Shown: piece after piece, positions 52,882 to 62,991 of the stretch
How the letters are laid out: each line of letters opens with the position of its first letter
Position numbering within the stretch: the first letter of the stretch is position 1
DNA from: Alphaproteobacteria bacterium MarineAlpha11_Bin1
GTDB taxonomy: Bacteria; Pseudomonadota; Alphaproteobacteria; MPNO01; UBA830
Assembly: GCA_002937455.1 (NCBI GenBank)
Contig: PTJZ01000004.1
Location: 171,298 to 235,297 of the forward strand
Length of the DNA: 64,000 nucleotides
Direction: 5' to 3'
The notes under the pieces: model-generated
The model's database searches: none
What the model was told of the DNA's origin: nothing
The model's input: the letters and a program-made list of their open reading frames with translations, nothing else
Made by a program: the position numbers and the translations under genes

Positions 52882-54828
52882 CTATCCTTGGCGGTTTTGG
52901 CGGTTCTTCACAAGGTCATCGACCACAGCAGGATCCGCAAGGGTGGTGGTATCTCCGAGCTGGTTATGCTCATTTGCAGCAATTTTACGTAAAATACGGC
53001 GCATAATCTTACCCGAGCGCGTCTTGGGCAACCCTGGCGCCCACTGTATTAGATCTGGTGAAGCGATAGGACCTATTTCCTTTCGCACCCACTGCCTCAA
53101 CTCTGCCAGCAATTCCTGCGATGTTTCATCCCCTTCCATAAGAGTAACATACGCATAAATACCCTGCCCTTTAATGTCGTGTGGATAGCCAACTACAGCA
53201 GCCTCGGCGACTTTAGGATGACCGACAAGGGCACTTTCCACCTCTGCTGTACCCATGCGGTGACCCGAAACGTTTATAACGTCGTCGACGCGGCCAGTGA
53301 TCCAGTAATATCCGTCTTCGTCGCGTCGGCACCCATCACCGGTGAAGTAATTTCCTTTGTAAGTCGAGAAATACGTCTGCACGAACCGTTCATGATCGCC
53401 ATAGACTGTCCTCATCTGACCAGGCCATGAATCGGTAATGATAAGATTTCCTTGTGCCGCATTCTCTAGAATATTCCCGTCGGTGTCGACGATCTGAGGT
53501 TTTATGCCGAAAAACGGACGCGTGGCGGAGCCCGGCTTTAGCGGCGTAGCGCCGGGAAGCGGCGTAATCAGAATACCGCCGGTCTCAGTTTGCCACCAAG
53601 TATCGACAATCGGGCACTTGCCGCCACCGACTACCTCATAGTACCACAGCCAAGCCTCCGGGTTTATCGGCTCACCGACGCTGCCGAGTAGGCGTAATGT
53701 GTCGCGTTTTGTCGCTTCGACTGGCCCATTACCCTCTCGCATAAGAGCGCGAATCGCGGTAGGGGCGGTGTAGAAGATGTTGACTTGATGCTTGTCGCAC
53801 ACCTGCCAAAAGCGAGAGGAGTCGGGGTAGTTTGGGACGCCTTCAAAGATCAGCGTTGTCGCGCCGTTGGCGAGCGGTCCATATAAGATATAGCTGTGGC
53901 CGGTGATCCATCCAACATCGGCAGTACACCAGTAAATTTCGCCGTCGTGATAATCGAACACATATTGAAATGTCATCGAGGCGTAGACCATATAACCGCC
54001 GGTGGTATGCAGTACTCCTTTGGGTGTGCCGGTGGAGCCTGAAGTATAAAGAATGAATAGCGGGTCTTCCGCTTTCATTTCCTCAGGCGGGCAATCCGAC
54101 GGCGCATGTGCTATCGCCTCATGGTACCAGATATCCCGACCGGAAAACCAACTTATGTCCGCGCCGCTTCGCTTCACTACGATGCATTTTTCGATTGATG
54201 GGCACTGCTTCAACGCTTCGTCCACGTTACCTTTCAGCGGAATAGTGCGGCCGCCGCGTATGCCTTCATCTGCCGTCACGATCACTGAGGATTTAGAATC
54301 GTGAATACGCCCGGAGATAGACTCCGGCGAGAACCCGCCAAATATTACTGAGTGAATGGCACCGACCCGGGCGCAGGCTAAAACGGCAACTGCAATTTCT
54401 GGCACCATTGGAAGATAGATTGTGACTCTGTGACCCTTTTTGACCCCGTTTGCTTTGAGTACGTTCGCGAATTTACAAACCTCTTCGTATAGTTCCCGGT
54501 AGGTCAGGGTTCGCGAATCCGCTTGGTCATCGCCTTCCCAAATAAGAGCAACTTGATCACCGCGGGTTTCGAGGTGCCGATCAAGGCAGTTGGCAGATGC
54601 ATTCAAAGTGCCGTCATGATACCAGCGGATATGCAAGTCGTCGGGGGAGAAGGATACATCTTTGACCTGTGTATAGGGTTTTATCCAGTCGACCCTTTTC
54701 CCCTGCTCACCCCAAAATTTCTCTGGGTTTTCAATGGACTGGCGATACATCTTTTCGTATCCGGCTTCATCCAAGAGAGCGCGTTCCGCCCACTCTTCCG
54801 GCACCGGAAAAATTTCATTCTCTGACAT
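52882..54828 (-). CDS. acs: Acetyl-CoA synthetase
   Basis: A 648-residue AMP-forming synthetase of the usual length. It shows [15 protein letters not shown] (P-loop of adenylate-forming enzymes), [33 protein letters not shown] and, near the end, [13 protein letters not shown], where the Lys is the catalytic and acetylation-controlled residue. It activates acetate to acetyl-CoA. It is not linked to the glycan locus. Confidence 0.96.
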   Translation of the reverse strand: MSENEIFPVPEEWAERALLDEAGYEKMYRQSIENPEKFWGEQGKRVDWIKPYTQVKDVSFSPDDLHIRWYHDGTLNASANCLDRHLETRGDQVALIWEGDDQADSRTLTYRELYEEVCKFANVLKANGVKKGHRVTIYLPMVPEIAVAVLACARVGAIHSVIFGGFSPESISGRIHDSKSSVIVTADEGIRGGRTIPLKGNVDEALKQCPSIEKCIVVKRSGADISWFSGRDIWYHEAIAHAPSDCPPEEMKAEDPLFILYTSGSTGTPKGVLHTTGGYMVYASMTFQYVFDYHDGEIYWCTADVGWITGHSYILYGPLANGATTLIFEGVPNYPDSSRFWQVCDKHQVNIFYTAPTAIRALMREGNGPVEATKRDTLRLLGSVGEPINPEAWLWYYEVVGGGKCPIVDTWWQTETGGILITPLPGATPLKPGSATRPFFGIKPQIVDTDGNILENAAQGNLIITDSWPGQMRTVYGDHERFVQTYFSTYKGNYFTGDGCRRDEDGYYWITGRVDDVINVSGHRMGTAEVESALVGHPKVAEAAVVGYPHDIKGQGIYAYVTLMEGDETSQELLAELRQWVRKEIGPIASPDLIQWAPGLPKTRSGKIMRRILRKIAANEHNQLGDTTTLADPAVVDDLVKNRQNRQG

Positions 54829-54946
54829 TATCTCACCCTGTAGCTCCTATCAGCACCTTCTGCTGACCTGTTAAATAATTATGTTTGTTTAGGCGGCACG
54901 GGGCAAGGCGACTGGCGTAGACGATGTCCCCGGCAAAAAAGCATTA

Positions 54947-55285
54947 TTAGCCCCGCGGAAGTAAGTATATTACGCCATCCTCTATAACCAAATTAATAGA
55001 GGTCAATGCCTGCCCTGGGCAAGGACCCTGCGTACATATACCATCGTCAATGTTAAATAGGGCGCCATGCATGGAGCAGAGGATCTGATCCTTTTCGTAT
55101 GATAAAAATGCATCCGGTTTCCAGTCGAGCGGTGCACCATAATGCGGACAGAAGTTCTGATAACCAAAAGCCTTTTGACCACGGCGGATGAGAAAAAAGT
55201 CCTCATGGCCGTCGATGTTCTCGAAACCCTTACTTCCCGGATCAGCAACATCGTCTAGGCGACAGAGGAAAACCCGATCGCTCAC
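54947..55285 (-). CDS. Rieske [2Fe-2S] protein
   Basis: A 112-residue single-domain Rieske protein. Iron ligands are in NFCPHYGAPL and ILCSMHGALFNI, giving C-x-H and C-x2-H separated by 19 residues. Such small ferredoxin-like proteins carry electrons to oxygenases or act in assembly. It lies 7 bases after the EVE-domain gene and may be co-transcribed with it. The flavin monooxygenase two genes away would not normally need it. Confidence 0.87.
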   Translation of the reverse strand: MSDRVFLCRLDDVADPGSKGFENIDGHEDFFLIRRGQKAFGYQNFCPHYGAPLDWKPDAFLSYEKDQILCSMHGALFNIDDGICTQGPCPGQALTSINLVIEDGVIYLLPRG

Positions 55286-55292
55286 TTGGACC

Positions 55293-55706
55293 TCAGGGTT
55301 TTACCCCTGCCATCTTGCACAGCAGTTTCCATTCCTCCTTCGAGACAGGAACGACCGACAGGCGTGACTGCTTCACAAGCGCCAGGTTTTCCAGCTTTGG
55401 TTCTGCCTTAATATCCGCAAGTGTGACTGGTGTCTCCACCGGTTCGATCGCCTTGACGTCGACCATGCCAAACCGGCCTGACGCGTCGGTATGATCCGGG
55501 TAATGTTCCTTCACCACCTCGACAATCCCAACGATCTGTTTTTCATTCACCGAATGATAGAAAAAGCCCTTATCGCCTTTCGTCATTGCCTTCATGTTGT
55601 TGTTGGCCTGATGATTGCGGACACCGTCCCATTCGGCTACGCCGGCTTTTACCTGATCATCCCATGACCAGGCGCCTGGTTCAGATTTGAATAGCCAGTA
55701 CTGCAT
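55293..55706 (-). CDS. EVE domain-containing protein
   Basis: A 137-residue EVE (PUA-like) protein starting YWLFKSEPGAWSWDDQ and containing EWDGVRNHQANNNMKAM and GFFYHSVNEKQIVGIVEVV. The fold binds modified bases in DNA or RNA. From memory, alphaproteobacterial homologues often sit near gpsA and tsaD, as here. Molecular role in bacteria is not settled. Confidence 0.92.
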   Translation of the reverse strand: MQYWLFKSEPGAWSWDDQVKAGVAEWDGVRNHQANNNMKAMTKGDKGFFYHSVNEKQIVGIVEVVKEHYPDHTDASGRFGMVDVKAIEPVETPVTLADIKAEPKLENLALVKQSRLSVVPVSKEEWKLLCKMAGVKP

Positions 55707-55892
55707 CGGCTTTATTCCTCATTACATTGTGTTCTGTGAATACATCAGCAAAGAGTGAAAGGGAACGGCCTGACGTTTGTTCATGCGGTATCGGCTGTCG
55801 CGCCGCCGGACTAATACTTACAATGAAATTGTCGATTTCCGCTCTTATATCATAAAACAGGTGAGCCGAACGGGATAGGTCTGTTGGCGGGT

Positions 55893-57497
55893 TCAGCTAG
55901 GCACCTGCATTTCGGTGCCGATCTGCGCGGCGAGTGCATCTGCCGCAGCTGACGCACCTTCGAGCGTGAAAGAGGCGGCAACGTATCGGTCGGGCCGGAC
56001 GAGGAGAAATTTTCCGCGGTAGGGTCTGAGTTTTTGCGGTAGATCCGCGTCGGCGATAATCGCCTTGCGCGCGATGTTGGGGACGTTGACGTGGTTCGGG
56101 ACGAGGGCCACCCGCACCACGTTTAAATGATGCCATAGCGGGTGGTCAAAGTTTTCTATCTCTATTGCGGCATCGCCGCCGATCGCGAGAAGAGCGAAGC
56201 CAAATCCCAAAAGGTCGTCTAGTTTTGCGCTTCCGTCATCAGACGTTTTGATGGCTGGTTGTGGAAGCATGCGGCCGACCAGAGTGCGCGATGGTGTCTC
56301 GACGTCGGCAACGAGAAAGCCATTTGCGAATCTAGGCTCCGGCTTGAATTTCATACCAAGAAAATAATCTCGCAGCTTTGGAATGAGGCCAGCCAGCCGA
56401 AAAAACAGTATCTGACCGTATGTATGAAACCAGTTACGCGGCACCATCACCCAGCCGATTTGTATCGCCATTTGAATTAGCGACCACGCATGCGCCCGGC
56501 GCTCGCTTTCATATGTATCCATAAATTGCATGCCGAACTGTCCCTTTACGACGGCAGCGGCTTTCCACGCGAAGTTATTGGCGTCGCGTTGACCACTATT
56601 TAGGCCTTGGCCGGCGTAAGGCGGAGTTAGGTGTGCTGCATCGCCCAGCAAAAAAACGCGTTCGTCTCGCCATCGGTCCGCAACTCGCGCCTGAAACGTG
56701 TAGACAACTTTGCGGACAACCTGGACCGGACGATCGCCAATATAAGGATGCAAGAGGCGGGTGATGGTTTCCGGCTTCAGAAATTCGTCGGCATTCTCCC
56801 CCGGGTGGACAACGAATTCCCAGCGTCGCGTTTTTCCTATGCCGGGCAGTGTGATAGCCGGGCGACGGTGATCGCAATGGGCCACCGAGTCCGGTGTGTC
56901 GTCAAAATCATTTACGGTATCGAAGACAAGCCAACGTTCCTCGAAGCTAGATCCCACGAGCGCAGCGCCAATGGCGCTTCGGATTGAAGACCGCCCGCCG
57001 TCGCACCCTGCTAGGAAAGCGCCGCGGACGCGCTTTGCGACGCCGTCTGGATCACGCACCGTTACTGTGACGCCTTTGACATCCTGTTCATATTTCTCGA
57101 ATTCGTGCTCGAACCATACCCTCACATTAGGAAAGCGTTTCAGTCCGTCTAGCAACGTTGCTTCCAATTCTGGCTGGTGGAACCCAGATCGCCGGGGGTG
57201 ACCAAATTCGACAGTCTTTGGCTTTACACGAGCGAATTCGCGGTGGCCAGGTGAGTAATAACGCGACCCGTAGCCCGGCAGAGTTCGTTCAACGATACGG
57301 TCGACAAGGCCTAATGTTTGCATCGAGCGCAGGGATTCGTCATCGATTGATACGGCACGGGGTTCATTTACCGTGCTTGGATTCCGTTCGATCAGGGTGG
57401 TGCGGATCCCGGCCATGCCAAGATAGTTTGCGGTGGAAAGACCCGCCGGACCGGCGCCGATGATGATGACATCGGTCGACGTCAGTCCCTTGTCCAA
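55893..57497 (-). CDS. FAD-dependent aromatic monooxygenase (MhpA/PheA-like)
   Basis: A 534-residue flavoprotein hydroxylase. VIIIGAGPAGLSTANYLG binds FAD, and the second motif is LAGCDGGRSSIRSAIG. VFLLGDAAHLTPPYAGQGLNSGQRDANNFAWK completes the GD site. Length and C-terminal domain fit 3-(3-hydroxyphenyl)propionate 3-hydroxylase and related phenol hydroxylases. The start is TTG 57497 in this reading. A small frame overlaps its 5' end. With the nearby hydrolase and cupin it hints at aromatic ring catabolism, but no ring-cleavage enzyme is present. Confidence 0.87.
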   Translation of the reverse strand: MDKGLTSTDVIIIGAGPAGLSTANYLGMAGIRTTLIERNPSTVNEPRAVSIDDESLRSMQTLGLVDRIVERTLPGYGSRYYSPGHREFARVKPKTVEFGHPRRSGFHQPELEATLLDGLKRFPNVRVWFEHEFEKYEQDVKGVTVTVRDPDGVAKRVRGAFLAGCDGGRSSIRSAIGAALVGSSFEERWLVFDTVNDFDDTPDSVAHCDHRRPAITLPGIGKTRRWEFVVHPGENADEFLKPETITRLLHPYIGDRPVQVVRKVVYTFQARVADRWRDERVFLLGDAAHLTPPYAGQGLNSGQRDANNFAWKAAAVVKGQFGMQFMDTYESERRAHAWSLIQMAIQIGWVMVPRNWFHTYGQILFFRLAGLIPKLRDYFLGMKFKPEPRFANGFLVADVETPSRTLVGRMLPQPAIKTSDDGSAKLDDLLGFGFALLAIGGDAAIEIENFDHPLWHHLNVVRVALVPNHVNVPNIARKAIIADADLPQKLRPYRGKFLLVRPDRYVAASFTLEGASAAADALAAQIGTEMQVPS

Positions 57498-57655
57498 GCA
57501 TCACCCCATAGATTGAGCGTTCGTGGTTCGGTTTTCCATTCTCCAGCCGGTGAATTGAAGGTGCGGGTTTCGTACCAAGGTATGAGCGTATTCATCTGCG
57601 ACGTGTCGAGAGAGAAATGGTGGAGATGGGCAGGCCAGAGTGGTGGTTTGTTCAT
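57482..57655 (-). CDS. Small 57-residue protein, possible truncated VOC-fold dioxygenase N-terminus
   Basis: The frame runs from an ATG at 57655 to TGA at 57482, overlapping the monooxygenase start by 16 bases. It reads HLHHFSLDTSQMNTLIPWYET near the N-terminus, which resembles the first strand and helix of glyoxalase/extradiol-dioxygenase (VOC) proteins, then departs into a short unrelated tail. An upstream purine-rich GAAAGGA is present. It could be a real short gene coupled to the monooxygenase or a remnant of a ring-cleaving dioxygenase. The evidence is thin. Confidence 0.35.
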   Translation of the reverse strand: MNKPPLWPAHLHHFSLDTSQMNTLIPWYETRTFNSPAGEWKTEPRTLNLWGDAWTRD

Positions 57656-57836
57656 ACGGGAATCCTTTCGGACACAATGCGCGTCAGAGAGTTATTCCAC
57701 ACATTGAATGATATCAAGCCTATAGCCGAGTAGCGCTTAGGTTCAGTATCCGCCTCTGGCGGCTTTAGGAAGCAGGAAACTGGGTCCGTATTTTCTGCCG
57801 AATGGGCTTTTGTCTAGCCAATAGTTTGAACCGCCC

Positions 57837-58841
57837 TTAATTTGTTTCTGCTCGTAACGGCCGTGACATGAGGCCGTCGATAACCGAATCAATTTTCGCA
57901 TTCCGGTTCAGGATTGAATCGACTGCTGCCGAGATTGGCATCTCTATTTGCAGTTCTTCGGCCAATGCTGCCGCAGCGCTGGCTGAGTAAATTCCTTCCG
58001 CGACCGAATTTCGTCGGTCTAATATATCGGTCAATGCCTGGCCCTTTCCCAGCGAGATCCCCAGTGAATAATTTCGCGATTGGATGCTCGTGCAGGTCAG
58101 AACCAGGTCGCCCATGCCTGAAAGACCCATCATGGTCTCCGCTCGCCCCCCCTTCGCGATGCAGAGCCGGGTCATCTCGGCCAAGCCCCGGGTCACCAGC
58201 GCGGCGCGGGCATTGTCGCTAAAGCCACGGCCATCTGCGATACCACACGCGATTGCGACGACGTTTTTAATCGCGCCGCCAATCTGCGCCCCGATCAAAT
58301 CGTTGCTGGAATAGGGACGAAACCATTCGGAGCTAAGGGTGTGCGCTAGTCGCTGCGCTGCGTCGAGTTCGCCGGCCGCAAGCGTCACCGCTGTTGGCAG
58401 GCCTGCGGCGACATCCCTAGCGAAAGTTGGCCCTGACAGCACCATAACCGTGTTGCGGACGAAAAGCGCGGACACAACTTCACTCATAAGGGCCATTGTG
58501 CCCTGTTCGATTCCCTTGGAACAAATGACTAGAGGCGTTGTGGGCGACAGCTGATCCGCAAGAGGTTTTATCGTCCGGCGTAGATGCTGTGCCGGTGCGG
58601 CCAGTAGTATCACGTCCGAGTTAACCGCGTCACTCAAATCAGAGGTGGCGCCGATGGCGGGATTGAGAGAGACACCCGGAAGATAAGGTGTATTTTCACC
58701 CGTGTTTAAGATGGCGTCAACGACTTCCTTTTCGTATGCCCAAAGGAATACGTCGCATCCCGCACGTTGTGCGGCAACGGCTAGCGCGGTTCCCCAGGCG
58801 CCGGCACCAATGATTCCGATTTTCACGGCGGCGTCATCCAT
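57837..58841 (-). CDS. gpsA: NAD(P)-dependent glycerol-3-phosphate dehydrogenase
   Basis: A 334-residue enzyme making sn-glycerol 3-phosphate for phospholipids. IGIIGAGAWGTALAVAA is the cofactor loop. VICSKGIEQGT, LSGPTFARDVAAGLPTAVTLA and IKNVVAIACGIADGRGFSDNARAALVTRGL are characteristic, including the catalytic lysine in the last. It overlaps the oxygenase-like gene by 8 bases. Confidence 0.96.
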   Translation of the reverse strand: MDDAAVKIGIIGAGAWGTALAVAAQRAGCDVFLWAYEKEVVDAILNTGENTPYLPGVSLNPAIGATSDLSDAVNSDVILLAAPAQHLRRTIKPLADQLSPTTPLVICSKGIEQGTMALMSEVVSALFVRNTVMVLSGPTFARDVAAGLPTAVTLAAGELDAAQRLAHTLSSEWFRPYSSNDLIGAQIGGAIKNVVAIACGIADGRGFSDNARAALVTRGLAEMTRLCIAKGGRAETMMGLSGMGDLVLTCTSIQSRNYSLGISLGKGQALTDILDRRNSVAEGIYSASAAAALAEELQIEMPISAAVDSILNRNAKIDSVIDGLMSRPLRAETN

Positions 58842-59487
58842 GCACCGGCGTCATATTTATCGCGATGGAAATACGCACTCCATTGCCGCGATAGGGTCGC
58901 ACCGCATGAGATAGCCATGATGGGAAAAGAAGCATCAGACCAGGGCGTGGGCGGACAAGTTCGCTGGCGCCAATTGACTGGCCGCCTGGCATCGCAAAGG
59001 CTAGATGCGGGGCCAGCATAGCTGGAGCGACGCCACGCGGATCTTGGATCTCGAACTCGCCTCCCCCGACTCCTTCGTCGGCTGCGCTGCCATCGTCGAC
59101 ATAATAGCTGGCCGACCAGTATGCGCCGGGATGGGTGTGGAATTCATTGCCATGACCGTCTCTATTAACGTTAGCCCAGGCATTGCTGATCCACTTCACC
59201 GGGGCCGGTTTACCCATCCTGTCGCATGTTGCCTGCGACGCTAGGTCATGAGCGACCTGCATGATTTCGTCCAAGGCATCGCCGCCCCATTGATCCATAT
59301 CCCATCCGGATTGCCAACCGCCGAGATTGCTGTGTTGTGTGCCTTCATGGCTTTTTTCGTGCTTAAGAATTATGCGTTTGAGTTTGGTGTTCAACGCGTC
59401 TGCGTTGGGAAGCAGAAACTCGATGACGGGTGTCGCAAAGATCGCGCGCAGCGATGCGTTTGTTTCCTTGTTCTGCTGATTTTTCAT
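58834..59487 (-). CDS. TIGR02466-family putative 2OG-Fe(II) oxygenase
   Basis: A 217-residue double-stranded beta-helix protein. ISNAWANVNRDGHGNEFHTHPGAYWSASYYVDDG contains the likely first iron His, and PGLMLLFPSWLSHAVRPYRGNGVRISIAINM carries the distal His and the 2-oxoglutarate-binding Arg. This pattern matches TIGR02466 (PF13759) proteins. Substrates of this family are not established. The stop overlaps the gpsA start region, so it may be co-expressed. Confidence 0.82.
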   Translation of the reverse strand: MKNQQNKETNASLRAIFATPVIEFLLPNADALNTKLKRIILKHEKSHEGTQHSNLGGWQSGWDMDQWGGDALDEIMQVAHDLASQATCDRMGKPAPVKWISNAWANVNRDGHGNEFHTHPGAYWSASYYVDDGSAADEGVGGGEFEIQDPRGVAPAMLAPHLAFAMPGGQSIGASELVRPRPGLMLLFPSWLSHAVRPYRGNGVRISIAINMTPVHG

Positions 59488-59496
59488 GAGATGCTA

Positions 59497-60297
59497 TCAG
59501 GCCATCGGGTGGCGTCTGATGAAATCACCAACCGCTGCATTGTATTCCTCCACCAAAACATGCAGAACAAAATGCCCACCTGTGGGTAGGATGACTTTCT
59601 CGGCATGATTGATGCCTTCGGCTAGCTCATCAGATAGGTAGCGAGGGGTCACCATGTCGTCATCGGCAACGATGACCAGCGTTGGTACATTTATGTTCTC
59701 CATGCTGTCGCGTCGATCGAAGGCGCAGATCGCGTCGATCCGGCTTTCCATGATTTCGACCGGTTGTTCGGCTCCCGCCAGATACTTCTCCATTTCTGCA
59801 ATCCGGTCCGTATTTTTCGTAATGTACCGAGGCGGTAGCAATGTTAGGATGGAATGCTTGGCGTATTCAGCAGTCCCCTGGTTCGAAAGGACGCTTTTGC
59901 GGGCCGCAAAAGCTCGGTTGAAATATTCATCTTGGCCTGGCCACGTCGCGCTGAGAACTAAAGACGCAAGGCGATCCGGATAGTCTTGGGCTACGATCTG
60001 GCCCATTGCACCACCGGTCGAATGGCCTACCCAGTGGGCGCAATCTATACCAAGATCATCCATCAGACGGAGGGCGTCAGATGCCATCTGATCTACCGAG
60101 TAGTCGATCAGGGAGTAGGTGCTTTTTCCGCATCCGCGATGGTCGTGAACGATCGCTCGGTATTCACCCGAAAATGCTTCCACTTGATTAGACCAGACGG
60201 TCCCGCCGCCGCCGAGTCCAGGAACGAACATGATTGGTTCGCCGCTACCCTTTTCCTCATAATAGATCTCAGCGTCGCCTATATCTACTTTTGGCAA
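59497..60297 (-). CDS. Alpha/beta hydrolase
   Basis: A 266-residue hydrolase. The nucleophile elbow is WVGHSTGGAMGQIVA (Ser in GHSTGG), the acid is near VIVADDDMVTPRYLS, and the His lies in PTGGHFVLHV near the end. Overall it resembles 3-oxoadipate enol-lactonases and C-C hydrolases. The N-terminus has GSGEPIMFVPGLGGGG for the oxyanion hole. Neighbours suggest a small-molecule catabolic role, unproven. Confidence 0.87.
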   Translation of the reverse strand: MPKVDIGDAEIYYEEKGSGEPIMFVPGLGGGGTVWSNQVEAFSGEYRAIVHDHRGCGKSTYSLIDYSVDQMASDALRLMDDLGIDCAHWVGHSTGGAMGQIVAQDYPDRLASLVLSATWPGQDEYFNRAFAARKSVLSNQGTAEYAKHSILTLLPPRYITKNTDRIAEMEKYLAGAEQPVEIMESRIDAICAFDRRDSMENINVPTLVIVADDDMVTPRYLSDELAEGINHAEKVILPTGGHFVLHVLVEEYNAAVGDFIRRHPMA

Positions 60298-60316
60298 GGA
60301 ATGCCTCCCCTACAAT

Positions 60317-60808
60317 TTATGTGTCGTTCATACCCATGGATCGCTCAATTGCGATCACGTCGGTAGGCCGTTCAAACGGTTCCGGCACTGTATCTCCCGG
60401 ACACCTTTCTTTTCCGATAGTTTCAAAGAAATCCTCTAGGCCTGAGGGCGTAATTACCCAGAGCATGACAAGCTCGTCATTTCCGTCATTATAAATCGCA
60501 TGTTTTACGTCGTAGCCCAGAAATGCTGATGAGCCCGGAGAGATGTTGTGACGTTTCCCGTCAACCATAATATGCCCCTGACCCTTGAAGCAGATCTGTA
60601 ACTCGACCTGGTCAGCATGAGAATGCTCGCGTACGTGTCCGCCGATAGCAATTGTCTGATATCCCATGGACAATTCGCCAAACCTGGTGATTCCGGGAAA
60701 TAGCATGGGATCCGCATGACCATTGGCCGGCATCGGTTGCCAGAAGCTCGGTCCATCGCCTGGCTGCATCACAACCGAATGGCCGCGGAATTCTTCATTA
60801 CCGCTCAT
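60317..60808 (-). CDS. Cupin-domain protein
   Basis: About 163 residues from the ATG at 60808. A longer frame starts at 60877 but its first 23 residues look non-coding. The cupin metal motif is in GHVREHSHADQVELQICFKGQGHIMV, and the second motif is VKHAIYNDGNDELVMLWVI. It lies 19 bases after the hydrolase stop in minus-strand order, upstream of it. Function unknown; metal-dependent dioxygenase or sensor folds are similar. Confidence 0.78.
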   Translation of the reverse strand: MSGNEEFRGHSVVMQPGDGPSFWQPMPANGHADPMLFPGITRFGELSMGYQTIAIGGHVREHSHADQVELQICFKGQGHIMVDGKRHNISPGSSAFLGYDVKHAIYNDGNDELVMLWVITPSGLEDFFETIGKERCPGDTVPEPFERPTDVIAIERSMGMNDT

Positions 60809-60934
60809 GCTAAGTCTCCGATTACTTTTATCCAAACAGAATTCTACCAATATTACGACTAACTGTCCGATTACCAAAATTTACACACTTTAGGCCTAAT
60901 TGAAGTGTGTACTGCGGCCGACTAGGGTAACTGC

Positions 60935-61963
60935 TTATATCAACTCCTCGAGTGGCCACCTTGGTCGAGGAGAGAAGTCCATGTCATTGATAAGGCCTAG
61001 GCGGAGGCGCTCAATACCAACCCAAGCTATCATCGCGGCGTTGTCGGTACAGAGCGAGGGTGGCGGAGCGACGAAGCGGAAACCTGTGAGGGCGCAAAGC
61101 CCAGATAGCTTTTCCCGCAGCAGCTTATTTGCGGCTACGCCGCCGGCCACCACTAATGTCTTGCCGTCGGGATGTTGTTCATCGAATACCGCAAGGGCAT
61201 TGGTGCAGCGATCAACAACCGTTTCGGTGACCGCTGCCTGGAATGAGGCGGCAATATCTTGAGCATCTACCCGGCCTAAGGTGTCGGAGCTTGTTTCGAG
61301 AATAGCTTTACGAACTGATGTCTTCAGGCCGGAAAATGAGAAATCGCAGCCCGGGCGCCCCTTCATCGGCCGCGGAAATTCATATCGTTTTGGGTTGCCG
61401 GCTGCGGCTACTCTTTCGATTGCGGGCCCACCTGGAGATCCTAGTCCCATCATCTTAGAGGATTTGTCGAATGCTTCTCCGATAGCGTCGTCAAGGGTCG
61501 TTCCCAACTGTTTATAGGCCCCGGGTCCGCTAACTGACACTAGTTGGCAGTGTCCGCCCGATGCAAGCAGAAGAAGGTAAGGAAAGCCCAGGTTGTCAGT
61601 CAGGCGCGCTGTCAGCGCATGCCCTTCCAAGTGATTGACTGCGATATACGGTTTGTTCGCCGCTAGGGCTATAGCTTTTGCAGTCATCGTGCCGACTATT
61701 ATCCCGCCGATCAGCCCCGGCCCACCAGTGGCTGCGACGGCGTCGATATCTGATAGCGAAACGTTAGCGTTAACCAACGCGCTGCGCACAATCCCATCTA
61801 GAATATCGAGATGCGCTCGCGCTGCTATTTCTGGAACAACACCACCAAATGCTCGGTGCTCTTTCAGCTGTGAGTAAACCATATTTGATCGGATTGTACG
61901 GTCGTCACAGACGACAGCGGCGGCTGTTTCATCGCAGCTAGTTTCGATACCGAGAACGAGCAT
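60935..61963 (-). CDS. tsaD: tRNA N6-adenosine threonylcarbamoyltransferase TsaD
   Basis: A 342-residue ASKHA-fold enzyme of the t6A pathway. It shows [29 protein letters not shown] (metal His region), [14 protein letters not shown] (second metal His), [13 protein letters not shown] and [14 protein letters not shown]. It transfers threonylcarbamoyl to A37 of ANN-decoding tRNAs. It is divergent from hemC, with about 98 bases between, the standard alphaproteobacterial order. Confidence 0.96.
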   Translation of the reverse strand: MLVLGIETSCDETAAAVVCDDRTIRSNMVYSQLKEHRAFGGVVPEIAARAHLDILDGIVRSALVNANVSLSDIDAVAATGGPGLIGGIIVGTMTAKAIALAANKPYIAVNHLEGHALTARLTDNLGFPYLLLLASGGHCQLVSVSGPGAYKQLGTTLDDAIGEAFDKSSKMMGLGSPGGPAIERVAAAGNPKRYEFPRPMKGRPGCDFSFSGLKTSVRKAILETSSDTLGRVDAQDIAASFQAAVTETVVDRCTNALAVFDEQHPDGKTLVVAGGVAANKLLREKLSGLCALTGFRFVAPPPSLCTDNAAMIAWVGIERLRLGLINDMDFSPRPRWPLEELI

Positions 61964-62061
61964 GAGTTATGCGGCACCTATTAAAATCGTAAAACACGGT
62001 TAACCTAGCGCAACGCTCGGTTTAATTCCATGAAACGCTAAATTCGGCTAGAATTACAGTT
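61964..62061. promoter_or_regulatory. Divergent tsaD/hemC promoter region
   Basis: 98 bases between two outward-reading essential genes, so promoters for both are expected here. The stretch is A+T rich near 61981-62055. No single consensus promoter stands out. Confidence 0.4.
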
Positions 62062-62991
62062 ATGTCATCTTCGCGATTACGGATCGGCACTCGTGGCAGC
62101 CCGCTTGCCCTATGGCAAGCGAATGAGGTCAAGCGCTGTCTAGAGGAGGTCCATCTTGAACTAGCCGATTCTGGGGCCATTGAGATCTCTGTGATAAAGA
62201 CGTCTGGCGACCGACTACAACAGGGATCGCTTTCTGAAGTTGGTGGTAAGGGCCTTTTCACTAAGGAAATCGAAGACGCTCTGATGGCGAGACGAATCGA
62301 TATCGCCGTCCATTCCATGAAAGATGTCCCAACTTGCCTTCCTGCCGGTCTAATTATCGACTGCCTATTGCCGCGCGCCGATCCGCGGGATGCGCTGATA
62401 TCGAGTGAGGTCAGTTCTATTAAGGATCTTCCCATCGGTAATACGGTCGGCACCGCCTCCCTACGCCGCAAGGCGATGCTATTATATAAGCGGCCAGACC
62501 TCAAAGTCGTCCCGCTCCGTGGCAACGTCGATACCCGGCTGGAAAAAGTAATATCAGGGGACGTCGATGCGACTTTCCTTGCGCTTGCTGGACTCAAAAG
62601 GCTGGGGCGAGATGACGTACCGGCCAAACCGATTTCGATCGATGAAATGCTACCCGCGGTCTGTCAGGGTATTATTGGAATCGAACGACGGGAAAACGAC
62701 GAAAAGACCGCCGCCATGCTTGTACCAATAAACGATTCCGACGCCTCCGTTCAAGCCAAGGGAGAAAGAGAGATTCTGGCCGGGCTTGACGGTTCCTGTC
62801 GAACGCCGATAGCAGCCTACGCCACCGTTGACGGTAACAACTCGGTTCTCCGCGCCGCGATAGTCCGACCAGACGGATCCGAACTTCTCGAAACGCGTCG
62901 TGAAGGATCAGTAGCAGATGCCATGTCAATGGCCCGCGAAGCCGCTGCTGAACTACGCAGCCGAGCCGGACCTGGATTTTTCAATGAATAG
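62062..62991 (+). CDS. hemC: Hydroxymethylbilane synthase (porphobilinogen deaminase)
   Basis: A 309-residue heme-pathway enzyme. It shows RIGTRGSPLALWQANEVK, VGGKGLFTKEIEDALM, DIAVHSMKDVPT, GTASLRRKAML and GSCRTPIAAYA, where the Cys holds the dipyrromethane cofactor. It assembles four porphobilinogens into hydroxymethylbilane. It overlaps hemD by 8 bases. Confidence 0.97.
   Translation: MSSSRLRIGTRGSPLALWQANEVKRCLEEVHLELADSGAIEISVIKTSGDRLQQGSLSEVGGKGLFTKEIEDALMARRIDIAVHSMKDVPTCLPAGLIIDCLLPRADPRDALISSEVSSIKDLPIGNTVGTASLRRKAMLLYKRPDLKVVPLRGNVDTRLEKVISGDVDATFLALAGLKRLGRDDVPAKPISIDEMLPAVCQGIIGIERRENDEKTAAMLVPINDSDASVQAKGEREILAGLDGSCRTPIAAYATVDGNNSVLRAAIVRPDGSELLETRREGSVADAMSMAREAAAELRSRAGPGFFNE

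Noticed and set aside
57750..57762. Short hairpin CCGCC-TCT-GGCGG downstream of gpsA
   Set aside because: A 5-bp stem without a T-tract in the gpsA direction; too weak to call a terminator.
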